A stretch of DNA of 64,000 bases. Origin: Nannocystis bainbridge. GTDB lineage: Bacteria > Myxococcota_A > Polyangia > Nannocystales > Nannocystaceae. The DNA lies in the NCBI RefSeq assembly GCF_028368995.1, contig NZ_JAQNDL010000001.1, positions 3,436,001 through 3,500,000 on the forward strand. Reading direction: 5' to 3'. Shown piece after piece: positions 49,230 to 57,274 of the stretch; position 1 is the stretch's first letter; each line of letters begins with the position of its first letter. Under the pieces are notes generated by a model, which saw only the letters and a list, made by a program, of their open reading frames with translations, ran no database searches and was not told the origin of the DNA. The position numbers and the translations under genes are program-made.

Positions 49230-50072
49230 TCAATCGTCGTCGTCGTCGTCGTGATGGTGCCCGTGCTTATGCTTGTGGTGCTTGTGCTTGTGGTGCTTGG
49301 GCTTGTGGTGCTTGCAGTGGCCGGGCGGCCAGCAGCCGCCGTGGTGGACGTCGATGACGACCGTCGGCGCCTCCCACACGACCACGCCGACGTAGACCGG
49401 GCGCGGCGCGTACAGCCAGCCGTAGAAGCCGCCGCCGCCGGTGACGACGACGACGTCGTTCTTGACCACGATCGGCGCGGTGTAGTCGTACACGATCGTC
49501 TGGTAGCCGATCACCACCGGCGCGTAGGTGGCCTTGACGATCAGCACGTTGGTGGTCTTGTCGGCCGTGAAGTTGACGTAGCCGACGATGACGAAGTTGT
49601 CCTTGTCCTTCTTGGACGAGGGCAGCGCGTGCAGCTCGAACACGATCGTGTCGCCCTGCTTGACCTCGACGATCTGGATCTTGTCGAGCTTGCCGTCGCC
49701 GTCGATGTCGATGCTGTGCAGCTTCTCTTTCGGGCTGTTGAGCTTCTTCTCGAGCGCGTCGGCGTCCTTGACCTTGCCCTTCTTGATCAAGTACGTGACC
49801 GTCTCGAGATCGAGCGCCTCGGGCTTGAGCGTGGCCGCGACGTCGGCCTGGGCCACGACCTTGGCGTCACCGTCGCCGGCCGGCGCGGCCTGGACGGCGA
49901 CCACCGCCTCGCCGCCGGCCGGGGTTGCGACCGCGACGGCGGCCTCGGCCTCGGCCTCGGCCTCGGCCGCTCGCTGGTTGGCGATGATGGCGGCGTCACA
50001 GCCGGCGAGCGCGACGAGGAGCGAGAGGGACAGGAGCGATTTGTGCACGGTCGACCTCGGAGAGGGCTGCAT
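49230..50072 (-). CDS. Lipoprotein with His-rich, poly-Asp C-terminal tail
   Basis: 280 residues. Signal LLSLSLLVALAGC. An Ala/Glu spacer follows, then a mixed domain (DLETVTYLIKKGKVKDADALEKKLNSPKEKLHSIDIDGDGKLDKIQIVEVK), where DIDGDGKLD is an EF-hand-like loop (D-x-D-x-D-G-x-x-D). A hydrophobic beta part follows (VNFTADKTTNVLIVKATYAPVVIGYQTIVYDYTAPIVVK). The end is a metal-binding-type tail of about 30 residues with His-Lys pairs (HHKPKHHKHKHHKHKHGHHH) and DDDDDD. It probably binds Ca and a transition metal at the envelope; export is certain only by the lipobox. Confidence 0.72.
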   Translation of the reverse strand: MQPSPRSTVHKSLLSLSLLVALAGCDAAIIANQRAAEAEAEAEAAVAVATPAGGEAVVAVQAAPAGDGDAKVVAQADVAATLKPEALDLETVTYLIKKGKVKDADALEKKLNSPKEKLHSIDIDGDGKLDKIQIVEVKQGDTIVFELHALPSSKKDKDNFVIVGYVNFTADKTTNVLIVKATYAPVVIGYQTIVYDYTAPIVVKNDVVVVTGGGGFYGWLYAPRPVYVGVVVWEAPTVVIDVHHGGCWPPGHCKHHKPKHHKHKHHKHKHGHHHDDDDDD

Positions 50073-50227
50073 TCGCGCCTTGGACCGACCCGCGGCGCGA
50101 AGTTCCAGGACTATCGGATCGAGGGGACTCCTGGGTCAACCCCGCGCGGAATCCCCGCCGGAACCGCGTGACCTCACGGTGCGACGAGGTCGGACAGACG
50201 GCGACAGACCCGGCCGCGCGGACGAGG

Positions 50228-50554
50228 TTACCTTTGAATCATGTCCTCGGAGACAGGTACTTTAGGACATGACCCAAAGCGCTCGTCGAATTCGGCCCGC
50301 AGGCGCGCGGCCGCAGCCGACGGATCGGGGCACGGGCCGACGCTGGTGCGGCACAGCCACGGCGCCGCGGGGTGCCTCTCGTTCAGCTCGGCGGCGAGGC
50401 CGGCGACGTCGGCGGCGCCCGCGTAGACGACCATCGCGCTCTTGCCTCGCGGGTAGCGGACGAGGCCCTCGCGCAGGCGGACCTGCAGCACACCCGCGGC
50501 GGGCGGCAGGCGAGCCGCGGCCTCGGACAGCGGGACCCAGGGGCCGAACTTCAT
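50228..50554 (-). CDS. Small conserved hypothetical protein
   Basis: 108 residues, soluble: WVPLSEAAARLPPAAGVLQVRLREGLVRYPRGKSAMVVYAGAADVAGLAAELNERHP. I do not recognise a named family; the pattern of a strand pair (GVLQVRL, AMVVYAGA) is reminiscent of small GIY-YIG or unknown domains. The last ~15 residues (GSCPKVPVSEDMIQR) are encoded by a pair of window-wide palindromes, so the C-terminus is made of repeat DNA. No partner gene. Confidence 0.55.
   Translation of the reverse strand: MKFGPWVPLSEAAARLPPAAGVLQVRLREGLVRYPRGKSAMVVYAGAADVAGLAAELNERHPAAPWLCRTSVGPCPDPSAAAARLRAEFDERFGSCPKVPVSEDMIQR
50240..50274. repeat. Palindrome pair forming the 3' end of a gene
   Basis: ATGTCCTCGGAGACAGGT and ACTTTAGGACATGACCC, ACATGTCC-type repeats, encode the last residues of the preceding small protein. 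Confidence 0.5.
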
Positions 50555-50672
50555 CGCGCCCCAGGATAGCGGAGTGCCGCACCTCGCGAAGCGCCGCAGA
50601 GTGACTGAACCGCGGGCGCTGGGGTCAGGCGGGGGCTTGCCGACAGTCGCGCCCCGGCCTTACGGTGGCGAC

Positions 50673-52292
50673 ATGTCCTGGCGCGCTCCTGGTCTGTTCT
50701 CGGTCTCGCTCCTCCTCGCGGCCTGCGGCGACGCTGGCGGCGCCACGCAGGGCGGCAGCGGCAGCGACGGCGACACCAGCGGCGACGCCGGCAGCACGAC
50801 CGCGGGCGCCGGCTCGGGCGGCGCGACCGAAGCCACGAGCACCGGCAGCAGCGGCACCGCACCCGCGCCGACCACCACTGGCGACACCAGCAGCGGCGAC
50901 CCCGGCACCACCGGCATGACCACCGGCGATCCCGGCTTCGGCCCCGGCCCGTGGGACCACGGCTTCTACATCCCCGAGGAGCCGCAGAAAGACGGCGACC
51001 CCGCGCTCGGCTACGAGGCCCTGCTCACCAGGGGCTACGTGTCCTGCGGCATCCCGTGGGGCCTCTGGCCGCTGGTCAAGCCGATCATCGGAACCTGGGC
51101 CGAGCGACCGCCGCTGCCCGGGCGCACCGGCAAGAACGCCGAGGTCCCCTACCACTGGAACGTCCACGCCAAGAACGGCGCCGACATCGTCAGCCAGAAC
51201 TGCCTGCAGTGCCACGCCGGCTCGTTCAACGGCCAGCTGATCGTCGGCCTCGGCACCGCCGACTTCGACTTCACCGACGACATCAGCCAGCTGCTGAAGA
51301 ACGTGTGGATCCCCGACATCCCGCTCCCCGGCCTCGAGGAGTTCACCCGCTTCCTCAACCGCACCAAGGCGCTCGGGCCCGCGACCCTCATGCACACCGT
51401 CGGCACCAACCCGGCCGAGATCATCGCCGTGACTCTGGTCGCGCACCGCGATCGCCACACCCTCGAGTGGTACGACGAGCTGCAGTACGAGCTGCCGAAC
51501 ATGGTCGTCGCCTCCGACCCGCCGCCGTGGTGGCGGGCCAAGAAGAAGCACGCGCTGTTCTACAACGGCATGGCGCGCGGCGATCACCGCGGCACGATGA
51601 TGCTGGCCTCGGCGCTGTGCACTGATTCGGTCGCCGAGGCCGAGCAGATCGACAGCTACTTCCACCACATCCAGGCCTTCATCCGCTCGGTGCAGGCGCC
51701 GAAGTACCCGCTGGCGATCGACGCCGCGCTGGCGAGCCAGGGCGAGGGCCTGTTCCTCGCCAACTGCGCCGGCTGCCACGGCACCTACGCCGCCGACGAC
51801 GCGCAGGACACCTACCCCAACCTGCTCTTCCCGCTCGACGTCGTCGGCACCGACCCGGTGGTCGCCGAGGCCGGCACCGAGTACGCGCCCTACCTGGTCG
51901 ATTGGTACAACGAGAGCTGGTTCGGCAAGATCACCCGCATGGAGCCCGGCCAGCCGTTCCCCGGCTACATGGCGCCGCCGCTCGACGGCGTGTGGGCGAC
52001 CGGCCCGTTCCTCCACAACGGCTCGGTGCCGACCATCGAGCTGGTCCTCGACAGCACCAAGCGGCCCAAGTACTGGAAGCGCGTCGACTACGACTCGAAG
52101 AACTTCGACGAGGAAGCGCTCGGCTGGCCGTTCGTCGCCACTCCCTACGGCCAGGTCGGCGCCCCCGACGACGAGCGCAAGTTCATCTACGACACGACGT
52201 TCGTCGCCCACGGCAACGCGGGCCACACCTTCGGCGACCACTTCACGCCGGACCAGCGCCGCGCGGTGCTCGAGTACCTCAAGACGCTGTGA
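50673..52292 (+). CDS. Cytochrome-c-type lipoprotein with two heme sites
   Basis: 539 residues. Signal MSWRAPGLFSVSLLLAAC, lipobox LAAC, then a ~85-residue Gly/Ser/Thr spacer (GDTSGDAGSTTAG). Heme-binding CLQCH about residue 182 in DIVSQNCLQCHAGSFNG and CAGCH about residue 365 in GEGLFLANCAGCHGTY. PPLDGVWATGPFLHNGSVPTI is the end typical of bacterial di-heme cytochromes of the peroxidase/RoxA-like kind. The N-terminal lipid anchor and long spacer place it on the surface, where it could act in oxidation or long-range electron transfer. The start ATG lies in an ACATGTCC motif. Confidence 0.82.
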   Translation: MSWRAPGLFSVSLLLAACGDAGGATQGGSGSDGDTSGDAGSTTAGAGSGGATEATSTGSSGTAPAPTTTGDTSSGDPGTTGMTTGDPGFGPGPWDHGFYIPEEPQKDGDPALGYEALLTRGYVSCGIPWGLWPLVKPIIGTWAERPPLPGRTGKNAEVPYHWNVHAKNGADIVSQNCLQCHAGSFNGQLIVGLGTADFDFTDDISQLLKNVWIPDIPLPGLEEFTRFLNRTKALGPATLMHTVGTNPAEIIAVTLVAHRDRHTLEWYDELQYELPNMVVASDPPPWWRAKKKHALFYNGMARGDHRGTMMLASALCTDSVAEAEQIDSYFHHIQAFIRSVQAPKYPLAIDAALASQGEGLFLANCAGCHGTYAADDAQDTYPNLLFPLDVVGTDPVVAEAGTEYAPYLVDWYNESWFGKITRMEPGQPFPGYMAPPLDGVWATGPFLHNGSVPTIELVLDSTKRPKYWKRVDYDSKNFDEEALGWPFVATPYGQVGAPDDERKFIYDTTFVAHGNAGHTFGDHFTPDQRRAVLEYLKTL

Positions 52293-52295
52293 CGC

Positions 52296-53039
52296 TCACC
52301 CGAAGGCCGGCTCGCGGCCGTCGAGCGTGCCGGCCGCGCCGACCGCGGCGAAGCGGAAGAACAGGTCCTCGGCGAACCACCGCCGGGCCAGCGCCGCGCG
52401 GGCCGCCGCCTGGTGGTTCGAGCCGGCCCACGCGAATTGCTCGAGGCTGTCGGCGTCGTCCCACACGCTGAACGTGACCGGGCGGATCCACGGCAGCTCG
52501 CCGATCCCCAGCGCCGCGCGCAGGCCGGGCGCGCGCACCAGCCGGCTGTTGATCGCCGGCACCCGCGACCAGAAGTTGAAGAACCCGCGCAGGCGCAGGC
52601 GCGCCCGCGTGATCGCGACCATGGGTAGCCTTTGGGGCAGGTCCGAAAGGCCAGGTCCGAACGGACAGGTCCCGCCCCAGCTACCGCGGCCGCGCGCGGT
52701 CAGCAGCGCCAGCGTCCACGCCTCGCTGGCGCGCGCGCGGTAGTCGGCGAACAGCGCGCTGCGGGCGAAGAAGTCCGCGAGCACATGCTCCGAAGACCAG
52801 GTCGCGACCAGGGCGTAGCGCGACAGGTCGGGCTTCGCCGAGAAGCCGAGGCCGCCGCCGCTGCCGCACAGGCGCCAGAACTGCAGGCCCGGGGTGGCCG
52901 CCAGCGGGGCGCGGGCGCGGCCCATCTGCTTGAAGGCCCACAGCCGTCGGCCGGGCGGGAACCGCAGCACCGTGACCGTCGTGATCGTCGCGCCGGGCGG
53001 CGGGCGATGGACCCACCGGAGAGCGTGCTCGCCCGGCAA
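52296..53039 (-). CDS. Spheroidene-monooxygenase (CrtA)-like protein
   Basis: 247 residues. TVLRFPPGRRLWAFKQMGRARAPLAATPGLQFWRLCGSGG, ALVATWSSEHVLADFF, FNFWSRVPAINSRL and VTFSVWDDADSLEQFAWAGSNHQAAARAA match the CrtA-like family, which relates to heme-dependent ketolation of carotenoids in phototrophs. No carotenoid genes are in the window, so a different substrate is possible. Frame 52631-52676 is three palindrome copies (RGSWGGTCPFGPGLSDLPQ) placed mid-domain but in frame. It follows the membrane protein gene after 4 bp. Confidence 0.7.
   Translation of the reverse strand: MPGEHALRWVHRPPPGATITTVTVLRFPPGRRLWAFKQMGRARAPLAATPGLQFWRLCGSGGGLGFSAKPDLSRYALVATWSSEHVLADFFARSALFADYRARASEAWTLALLTARGRGSWGGTCPFGPGLSDLPQRLPMVAITRARLRLRGFFNFWSRVPAINSRLVRAPGLRAALGIGELPWIRPVTFSVWDDADSLEQFAWAGSNHQAAARAALARRWFAEDLFFRFAAVGAAGTLDGREPAFG
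52631..52676. repeat. Three in-frame palindromes in the CrtA-like gene
   Basis: GGGGCAGGTCCGAAAGGCCAGGTCCGAACGGACAGGTCCC in abbreviated form: three consecutive ACCTGTCC-like units with TTCG or CGAA centres, all in one frame. Confidence 0.55.
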
Positions 53040-53043
53040 GCGC

Positions 53044-53799
53044 TCACGACCCCGGCAGGAACTGCACCGCGTGTTGCGGGATCGCCGTCGCCGCGCCCAC
53101 CAACACCTGGTCGCCCCAGCGCTCGACCCACAGCGCCCGGTCGGCCGCCGCGCGGTAGACGTAGGTCGCCACCCGCGGCAGCGCCGGCCGCCCGTGCATG
53201 CCGACCCCGGCCGCGCTGGCCTGGCCGCGCCGCTCGAGCGCGTAAGTGTGCTCCTGGTGCGGGATGTGGCGCGGCGGCTCGCCCGACAGCCCGTGGCCGC
53301 GGACCGGCTCGGCCAGCAGCCACCGCTCCTGGTCCGGCGAACCGACCAGCCAGCGCTGACGATCGGCGTCGGTCATCACCGCGATCACCGTGGCGGTGGC
53401 GCCCTCCTTGAGGTTGACCACGCCGTCGACCAGGTAGTCGCCGTCGAGGTTGGGGTCGCCGGTCTCGATGACGATGACGTCGCCCTGGCGCAGCGAGGTG
53501 AGGGTGAGCTCGGGCCCCTCGGGGGTGTCGGGCGCGGCGCGCGGGACGGGTGCGGGCTGAAGCCGGCCCTGGAGGCGCTGGGCGACGCGCGCGCGGATCT
53601 TCTGGCTGATCGGGTCTGCGGGGATCGATCCGGAGGTGGTCGAGCCGGAGGACGCGGCGGCGAGGGCGAGCTGCGGGCCGTCACCCTCGGTGAGCTGCCG
53701 CCGGTCGCCCCAGTCGCGCAGGCGTCGGGCCGCGAGGATCCCGACCCAAAAAGCACCGGCGATGGTCATGGCGGCGAGCAAGGAGGCGAGCGTCAACAT
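53044..53799 (-). CDS. Single-pass membrane protein, unknown (possibly DUF4178-like)
   Basis: 251 residues from ATG 53799. One N-terminal hydrophobic segment, LTLASLLAAMTIAGAFWVGIL, then a charged cytoplasmic or periplasmic part with a beta-rich middle (LRQGDVIVIETGDPNLDGDYLVDGVVNLKEGATATVIAVMTDADRQRWLVG, ERWLLAEPV) like the DUF4178 fold. This would be tentative. Ends in GGQ-free QFLPGS. It is probably co-transcribed with the CrtA-like gene 4 bp downstream; their combined role is unknown. Confidence 0.6.
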   Translation of the reverse strand: MLTLASLLAAMTIAGAFWVGILAARRLRDWGDRRQLTEGDGPQLALAAASSGSTTSGSIPADPISQKIRARVAQRLQGRLQPAPVPRAAPDTPEGPELTLTSLRQGDVIVIETGDPNLDGDYLVDGVVNLKEGATATVIAVMTDADRQRWLVGSPDQERWLLAEPVRGHGLSGEPPRHIPHQEHTYALERRGQASAAGVGMHGRPALPRVATYVYRAAADRALWVERWGDQVLVGAATAIPQHAVQFLPGS

Positions 53800-54040
53800 G
53801 CGGGAGCGGAGGCCCTCGACGCTTGCTTGTAGCACGCGGCCCGGGCCCGCGGGAGGCCACACCCGTCAGGACCCTCGCCCGCCCGCCCTGCCGCGCGCTC
53901 GCCCCGGGAGATCGCCGCCCGCGCGAGGTGCGACGCCCGGGCCGGGTCCGCGGCCGGTCCGACGGCGCCTGCCGTGCCCGCGACCTCCCGCTGGCTCGTG
54001 GCCGCAGGCGCGCGCGCCGACGCGCCCACCGGCGGGCCGC

Positions 54041-54275
54041 AAGGACATGTCCCTTCGGACATGTTAAAAAGACGCGGAGCGGGAATCACAGGCACGTTAG
54101 GACATGTCCGAACGTGCATGTTCGGAGCCGAGCGCCGGCGGCACCGTCTCCGCGAACGTGCGCGACCCATGGCGAAAGCGCCCAGCACCGTCGCCGCTCC
54201 TCGTGTTGCGCCTGTCACTCAGGACATGTCGAAAAGCACATTGTCACAAGCACATGTACTTTGGAACATGTCCAA
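54041..54275. repeat. Dense array of ACATGTCC palindromes before hrpB's 3' end
   Basis: Copies at 54045-54064 (perfect, ACATGTCC-CTTC-GGACATGT), 54093-54112, 54114-54128, 54222-54240, and 54255-54275 (GCACATGTACTTTGGAACATGT). No gene in 53863-54287, so the spacer is mostly palindromes. Confidence 0.75.
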
Positions 54276-54287
54276 GAAGACCACGGC

Positions 54288-56837
54288 TCACCGCCGCGGG
54301 GCCGGCGGCGCGGCGGTGCGTGGGTCGTCGGGCCACGAGTGGCGCGGGTAGCGGCGCATCAGCGCCTTGCGGACCTCGGGGTAGTGGCGGTCCCAGAACC
54401 CGGAGAGGTCGGTCGTGACCTGCTCGGCGCGGCCGTTCGGGGCCAGCAGATGCAGCACCAGCGGCACCTTGCCGCCGGCGATGTGCGGCCCGCGGCTCAT
54501 GCCGAAGAAGTCTTGCAGGCGCGACGCCAGCCACGGCGGCTTGTCGGGCTCGTAGTGCACGGCCACGCGCCGGCCTCCGGGCAGCTGCACGTGCGTCGGC
54601 GCCAGCCGCTCGAGCCCGCCGCCCGCGGCCACGCGCCCGAGCAGCTGGCCCATCAGGTCGGCCGCGCGCAGCTCGGCGAAGCTGGTCCGGCCCTCGCAAA
54701 GCTCGGCCAGCACCGCGCGCGCGACCGCCTCGGTGATCACCGGCGCCCCCGGCACGTGCGCCGCCACGAACGCCGAGCGCGCCATCAGCCCGCGCAGCGC
54801 CTCCGCGTCGGCCACGAACCGCTCGGGCCCGGCCGCCTGCGCCTGCGCGCGCAGCAGCTCGCTGGCCGCGGGCGGCAGCTTCGCCCCCGTCGTGCGCTCG
54901 AGCAGCAGCCCCATGTACCGCAGCTCGCGCGCCCCCTCGACCCGCTCGCGCGCCGCGTTCCACTGCAGCTCGTCGCGCTCCTCGATCTCGTCGCACAGCT
55001 GGTCGATCAACCACTCCGGCTCGATCGCGCAGGCGCTGCGCACCAGCACCTGCGGCCCGCGGTCGGCCTCGCGCCGCTGCTCGACCTCCAGCGCCAGCAG
55101 CCACGGCGCCGTGCGCACCACCGACCCCGGCCCGAGCCGCGCCGCCCCGCCGCCCGCCAGCGCCAGCGCGCGGAAGCCCCCGACCTCGTCGCGCGCCTGC
55201 GCCACCCGCTCGGGGAAGGCCGCCAGCAGGGCCATGCGCAGCCTGTCCTCTCGTTCCTGTTCCTTGATACCTAGCTCTTTGGACCTGTCCCGAGAGTCAT
55301 GCGGAAGCGCGCGCAGTAGCTGGTCGCGGACCTGCAGCGCGCGGCGGGCCGGCCCGCCCAGCAGGCCGCGCTCGTCGCCGCGGCGGCGCAGCTTCTCGAG
55401 GTCGGCGAGGTCGACCAGCACGTCGGCGTCGGCGTCGCACGAGGCCAGCGCGCCTGACGGGCGGATCGATCGCTCGGACAGCAGCGCCGCCGCGCCGCAG
55501 GCCAGCCCCGGCACGCCGCGATCGATCCCCTCGCACAGCAGCCGCCCGAGCCGCGGGTGGAGCGGGAACGCCAGCATGCGCCGGCCCAGCGGCGTCACCT
55601 GGCCTGCAGGACCGGTCGCCCCCAGCCGCCGCAGCAGCGCCTCGCCGGCCTGCAGCGACGCCGCTGGCGGCGCCTCGAACCATGGGAACGCGGCTGGATC
55701 GGCGACCGCGAACGCGTGCAGGTCGAGCAGCGCGCTCGCCAGATCGACCCGGTGGATCTCCGGCGGCGTGTGCTCGGGCCGGCGGTCGTGGTCGACCTGG
55801 GCGTACAGCCGCAGGCACCGGCCAGGCCGCGTGCGCCCGGCTCGCCCGGCGCGCTGGGCCGCCGACGCGCGTGACACCTTGCCGAGCTGCAGCGTCGGGA
55901 TCCCCGTCCACGGGTCGTGCGCCGCCACCCGCGCCAGCCCGCCGTCGATCACCGCCGCGATCCCGTCGATCGTCACCGACGTCTCGGCGACGTTGGTGCT
56001 GAGGATCAGCTTCCTCTGGGGACATGGCCGAACGGCCAGGTCCTGCGCGGCCGGCGGCAGCTCGCCGTGCAGCGGCACCACCATCATCCCGTGGTGGGCG
56101 GCGAACCCGGCGCAGGCCTCGGCCGCGCGGGCGATCTCGCGGGCCCCGGGCAGGAACACCAGGACATCGCCGTCGAGCCCCTCGTCGACCAGCTTCGCCA
56201 GCGCCCGCAGCACCCCCGAGTGGAGCTCGTTCGGCTCGCCGAGGTGCTCGATCTCCACCGGGAACATCCGCCCGGCGCTGGTGATCCGGGCGCACGGCTC
56301 GGCTGCTCCTTCGGACAGGTAACTCGCGACCGCGGCGCCGTCGAGGGTCGCCGACATCACGACGAGCTTGAGGTCGGGCCGGTCCGAGCGCTGGAGCTGG
56401 CGCAGCAGCGCGAGCCCCACGTCGCCGTCGATGTGGCGCTCGTGGAACTCGTCGAGCACGACCGCGCCGACGTCGCGCAGCGCCGGGTCGGCGTGCAGCT
56501 TGCGCGCCAGCAGGCCCTCGGTGATGAAGCGCAGGCGCGTCGTCGGACCGACCGCCGACTCGAAGCGGACCTGGTAGCCGACGGTCGCGCCGAGCGGTTC
56601 GCCGAGGCTCTCGGCCACCCGCGCCGCGGTCATGCGCGCCGCCAGGCGGCGCGGCTGCAGCACCAGCACCTCGCGCTCGCCGGCCAGCCCGGCCTGCAGC
56701 AGCGCCAGCGGCACGCGCGTGGTCTTGCCGGCCCCGGGCGGCGCCTCGATCACCGCGCAGGGCGATCGCTGCAGGGCCGCGACGATGTCGGCGAGGACCT
56801 CGTCGATCGGCAGCTGCGAGGGTGCGCGCGGGGCCAC
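54288..56837 (-). CDS. hrpB: ATP-dependent RNA helicase HrpB
   Basis: 849 residues, GTG start. Walker A EAPPGAGKTTRVPLAL; DEFH box VVLDEFHERH; motif III VVMSATLDG; motif VI SAAQRAGRAGRTRPGRCLRLY. After the helicase core come the HA2 winged region (LASALLDLHAFAVADPAAFPWFEAPP, LLRRLGATG) and the long HrpB C-terminal domain up to SGFWDRHYPEVRKALMRRYPRHSWPDDP. Family size is ~810-850. Role in bacteria is unclear, in RNA processing. Palindrome copies lie in frame at 55241-55302, 56017-56044 and 56305-56322; one replaces part of a linker with residues HDSRDRSKELGIKEQER. Confidence 0.93.
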   Translation of the reverse strand: MAPRAPSQLPIDEVLADIVAALQRSPCAVIEAPPGAGKTTRVPLALLQAGLAGEREVLVLQPRRLAARMTAARVAESLGEPLGATVGYQVRFESAVGPTTRLRFITEGLLARKLHADPALRDVGAVVLDEFHERHIDGDVGLALLRQLQRSDRPDLKLVVMSATLDGAAVASYLSEGAAEPCARITSAGRMFPVEIEHLGEPNELHSGVLRALAKLVDEGLDGDVLVFLPGAREIARAAEACAGFAAHHGMMVVPLHGELPPAAQDLAVRPCPQRKLILSTNVAETSVTIDGIAAVIDGGLARVAAHDPWTGIPTLQLGKVSRASAAQRAGRAGRTRPGRCLRLYAQVDHDRRPEHTPPEIHRVDLASALLDLHAFAVADPAAFPWFEAPPAASLQAGEALLRRLGATGPAGQVTPLGRRMLAFPLHPRLGRLLCEGIDRGVPGLACGAAALLSERSIRPSGALASCDADADVLVDLADLEKLRRRGDERGLLGGPARRALQVRDQLLRALPHDSRDRSKELGIKEQEREDRLRMALLAAFPERVAQARDEVGGFRALALAGGGAARLGPGSVVRTAPWLLALEVEQRREADRGPQVLVRSACAIEPEWLIDQLCDEIEERDELQWNAARERVEGARELRYMGLLLERTTGAKLPPAASELLRAQAQAAGPERFVADAEALRGLMARSAFVAAHVPGAPVITEAVARAVLAELCEGRTSFAELRAADLMGQLLGRVAAGGGLERLAPTHVQLPGGRRVAVHYEPDKPPWLASRLQDFFGMSRGPHIAGGKVPLVLHLLAPNGRAEQVTTDLSGFWDRHYPEVRKALMRRYPRHSWPDDPRTAAPPAPRR

Positions 56838-57043
56838 GACGGCGCAGCATAGCGGCCCGCTGCGGCTGCGCCCGCTCGCAGGTTTGCGCCTGGTCGCGTG
56901 AGTTTTCCGCGAGACGATGCCCATCGCGTGAGCTGTCCTCGGGGTCATCTCTCCCGCAGAACTGGCCCGAACGGCAGGCGACGGGTCGCGCTCGCACGCC
57001 GCGCTTGACCGGGTGCCGGGGCCGGCGCCAAGCTCCCTCGACG

Positions 57044-57274
57044 GTGGCCTTCAACCTGGCGCAGCTCGAGCTCGGTGCGCGTGCCCGCGTGACCCTCGTC
57101 GGGGGCAGCGGGGCGCTGGCGCTGCGTCTGCTCGAGATGGGCTTCACGCCGGGCACCGTGGTGCTGCTGGTCAAGCGGGCCCCGTTCGGCGACCCGCTCG
57201 AGCTGCAGGTCCGCGGCTGTCACGTGTCGCTGCGCAAGGCCGAGGCCGCGCGGATCGAGGCGGTGTTGTTATGA
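57044..57274 (+). CDS. feoA: FeoA-type iron-transport accessory protein
   Basis: 76 residues, one SH3-like FeoA domain: FNLAQLELGARARVTLVGGSGALALRLLEMGFTPGTVVLLVKRAPFGDPLELQVRGCHVSLRKAEAARIEAVLL. RLLEMGFTPG and the ending SLRKxEAxxI are diagnostic. It starts at GTG 57044; no ATG is available in range. FeoA regulates or stabilises FeoB. The stop TGA overlaps the feoB ATG by 4 bp. Confidence 0.9.
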   Translation: MAFNLAQLELGARARVTLVGGSGALALRLLEMGFTPGTVVLLVKRAPFGDPLELQVRGCHVSLRKAEAARIEAVLL

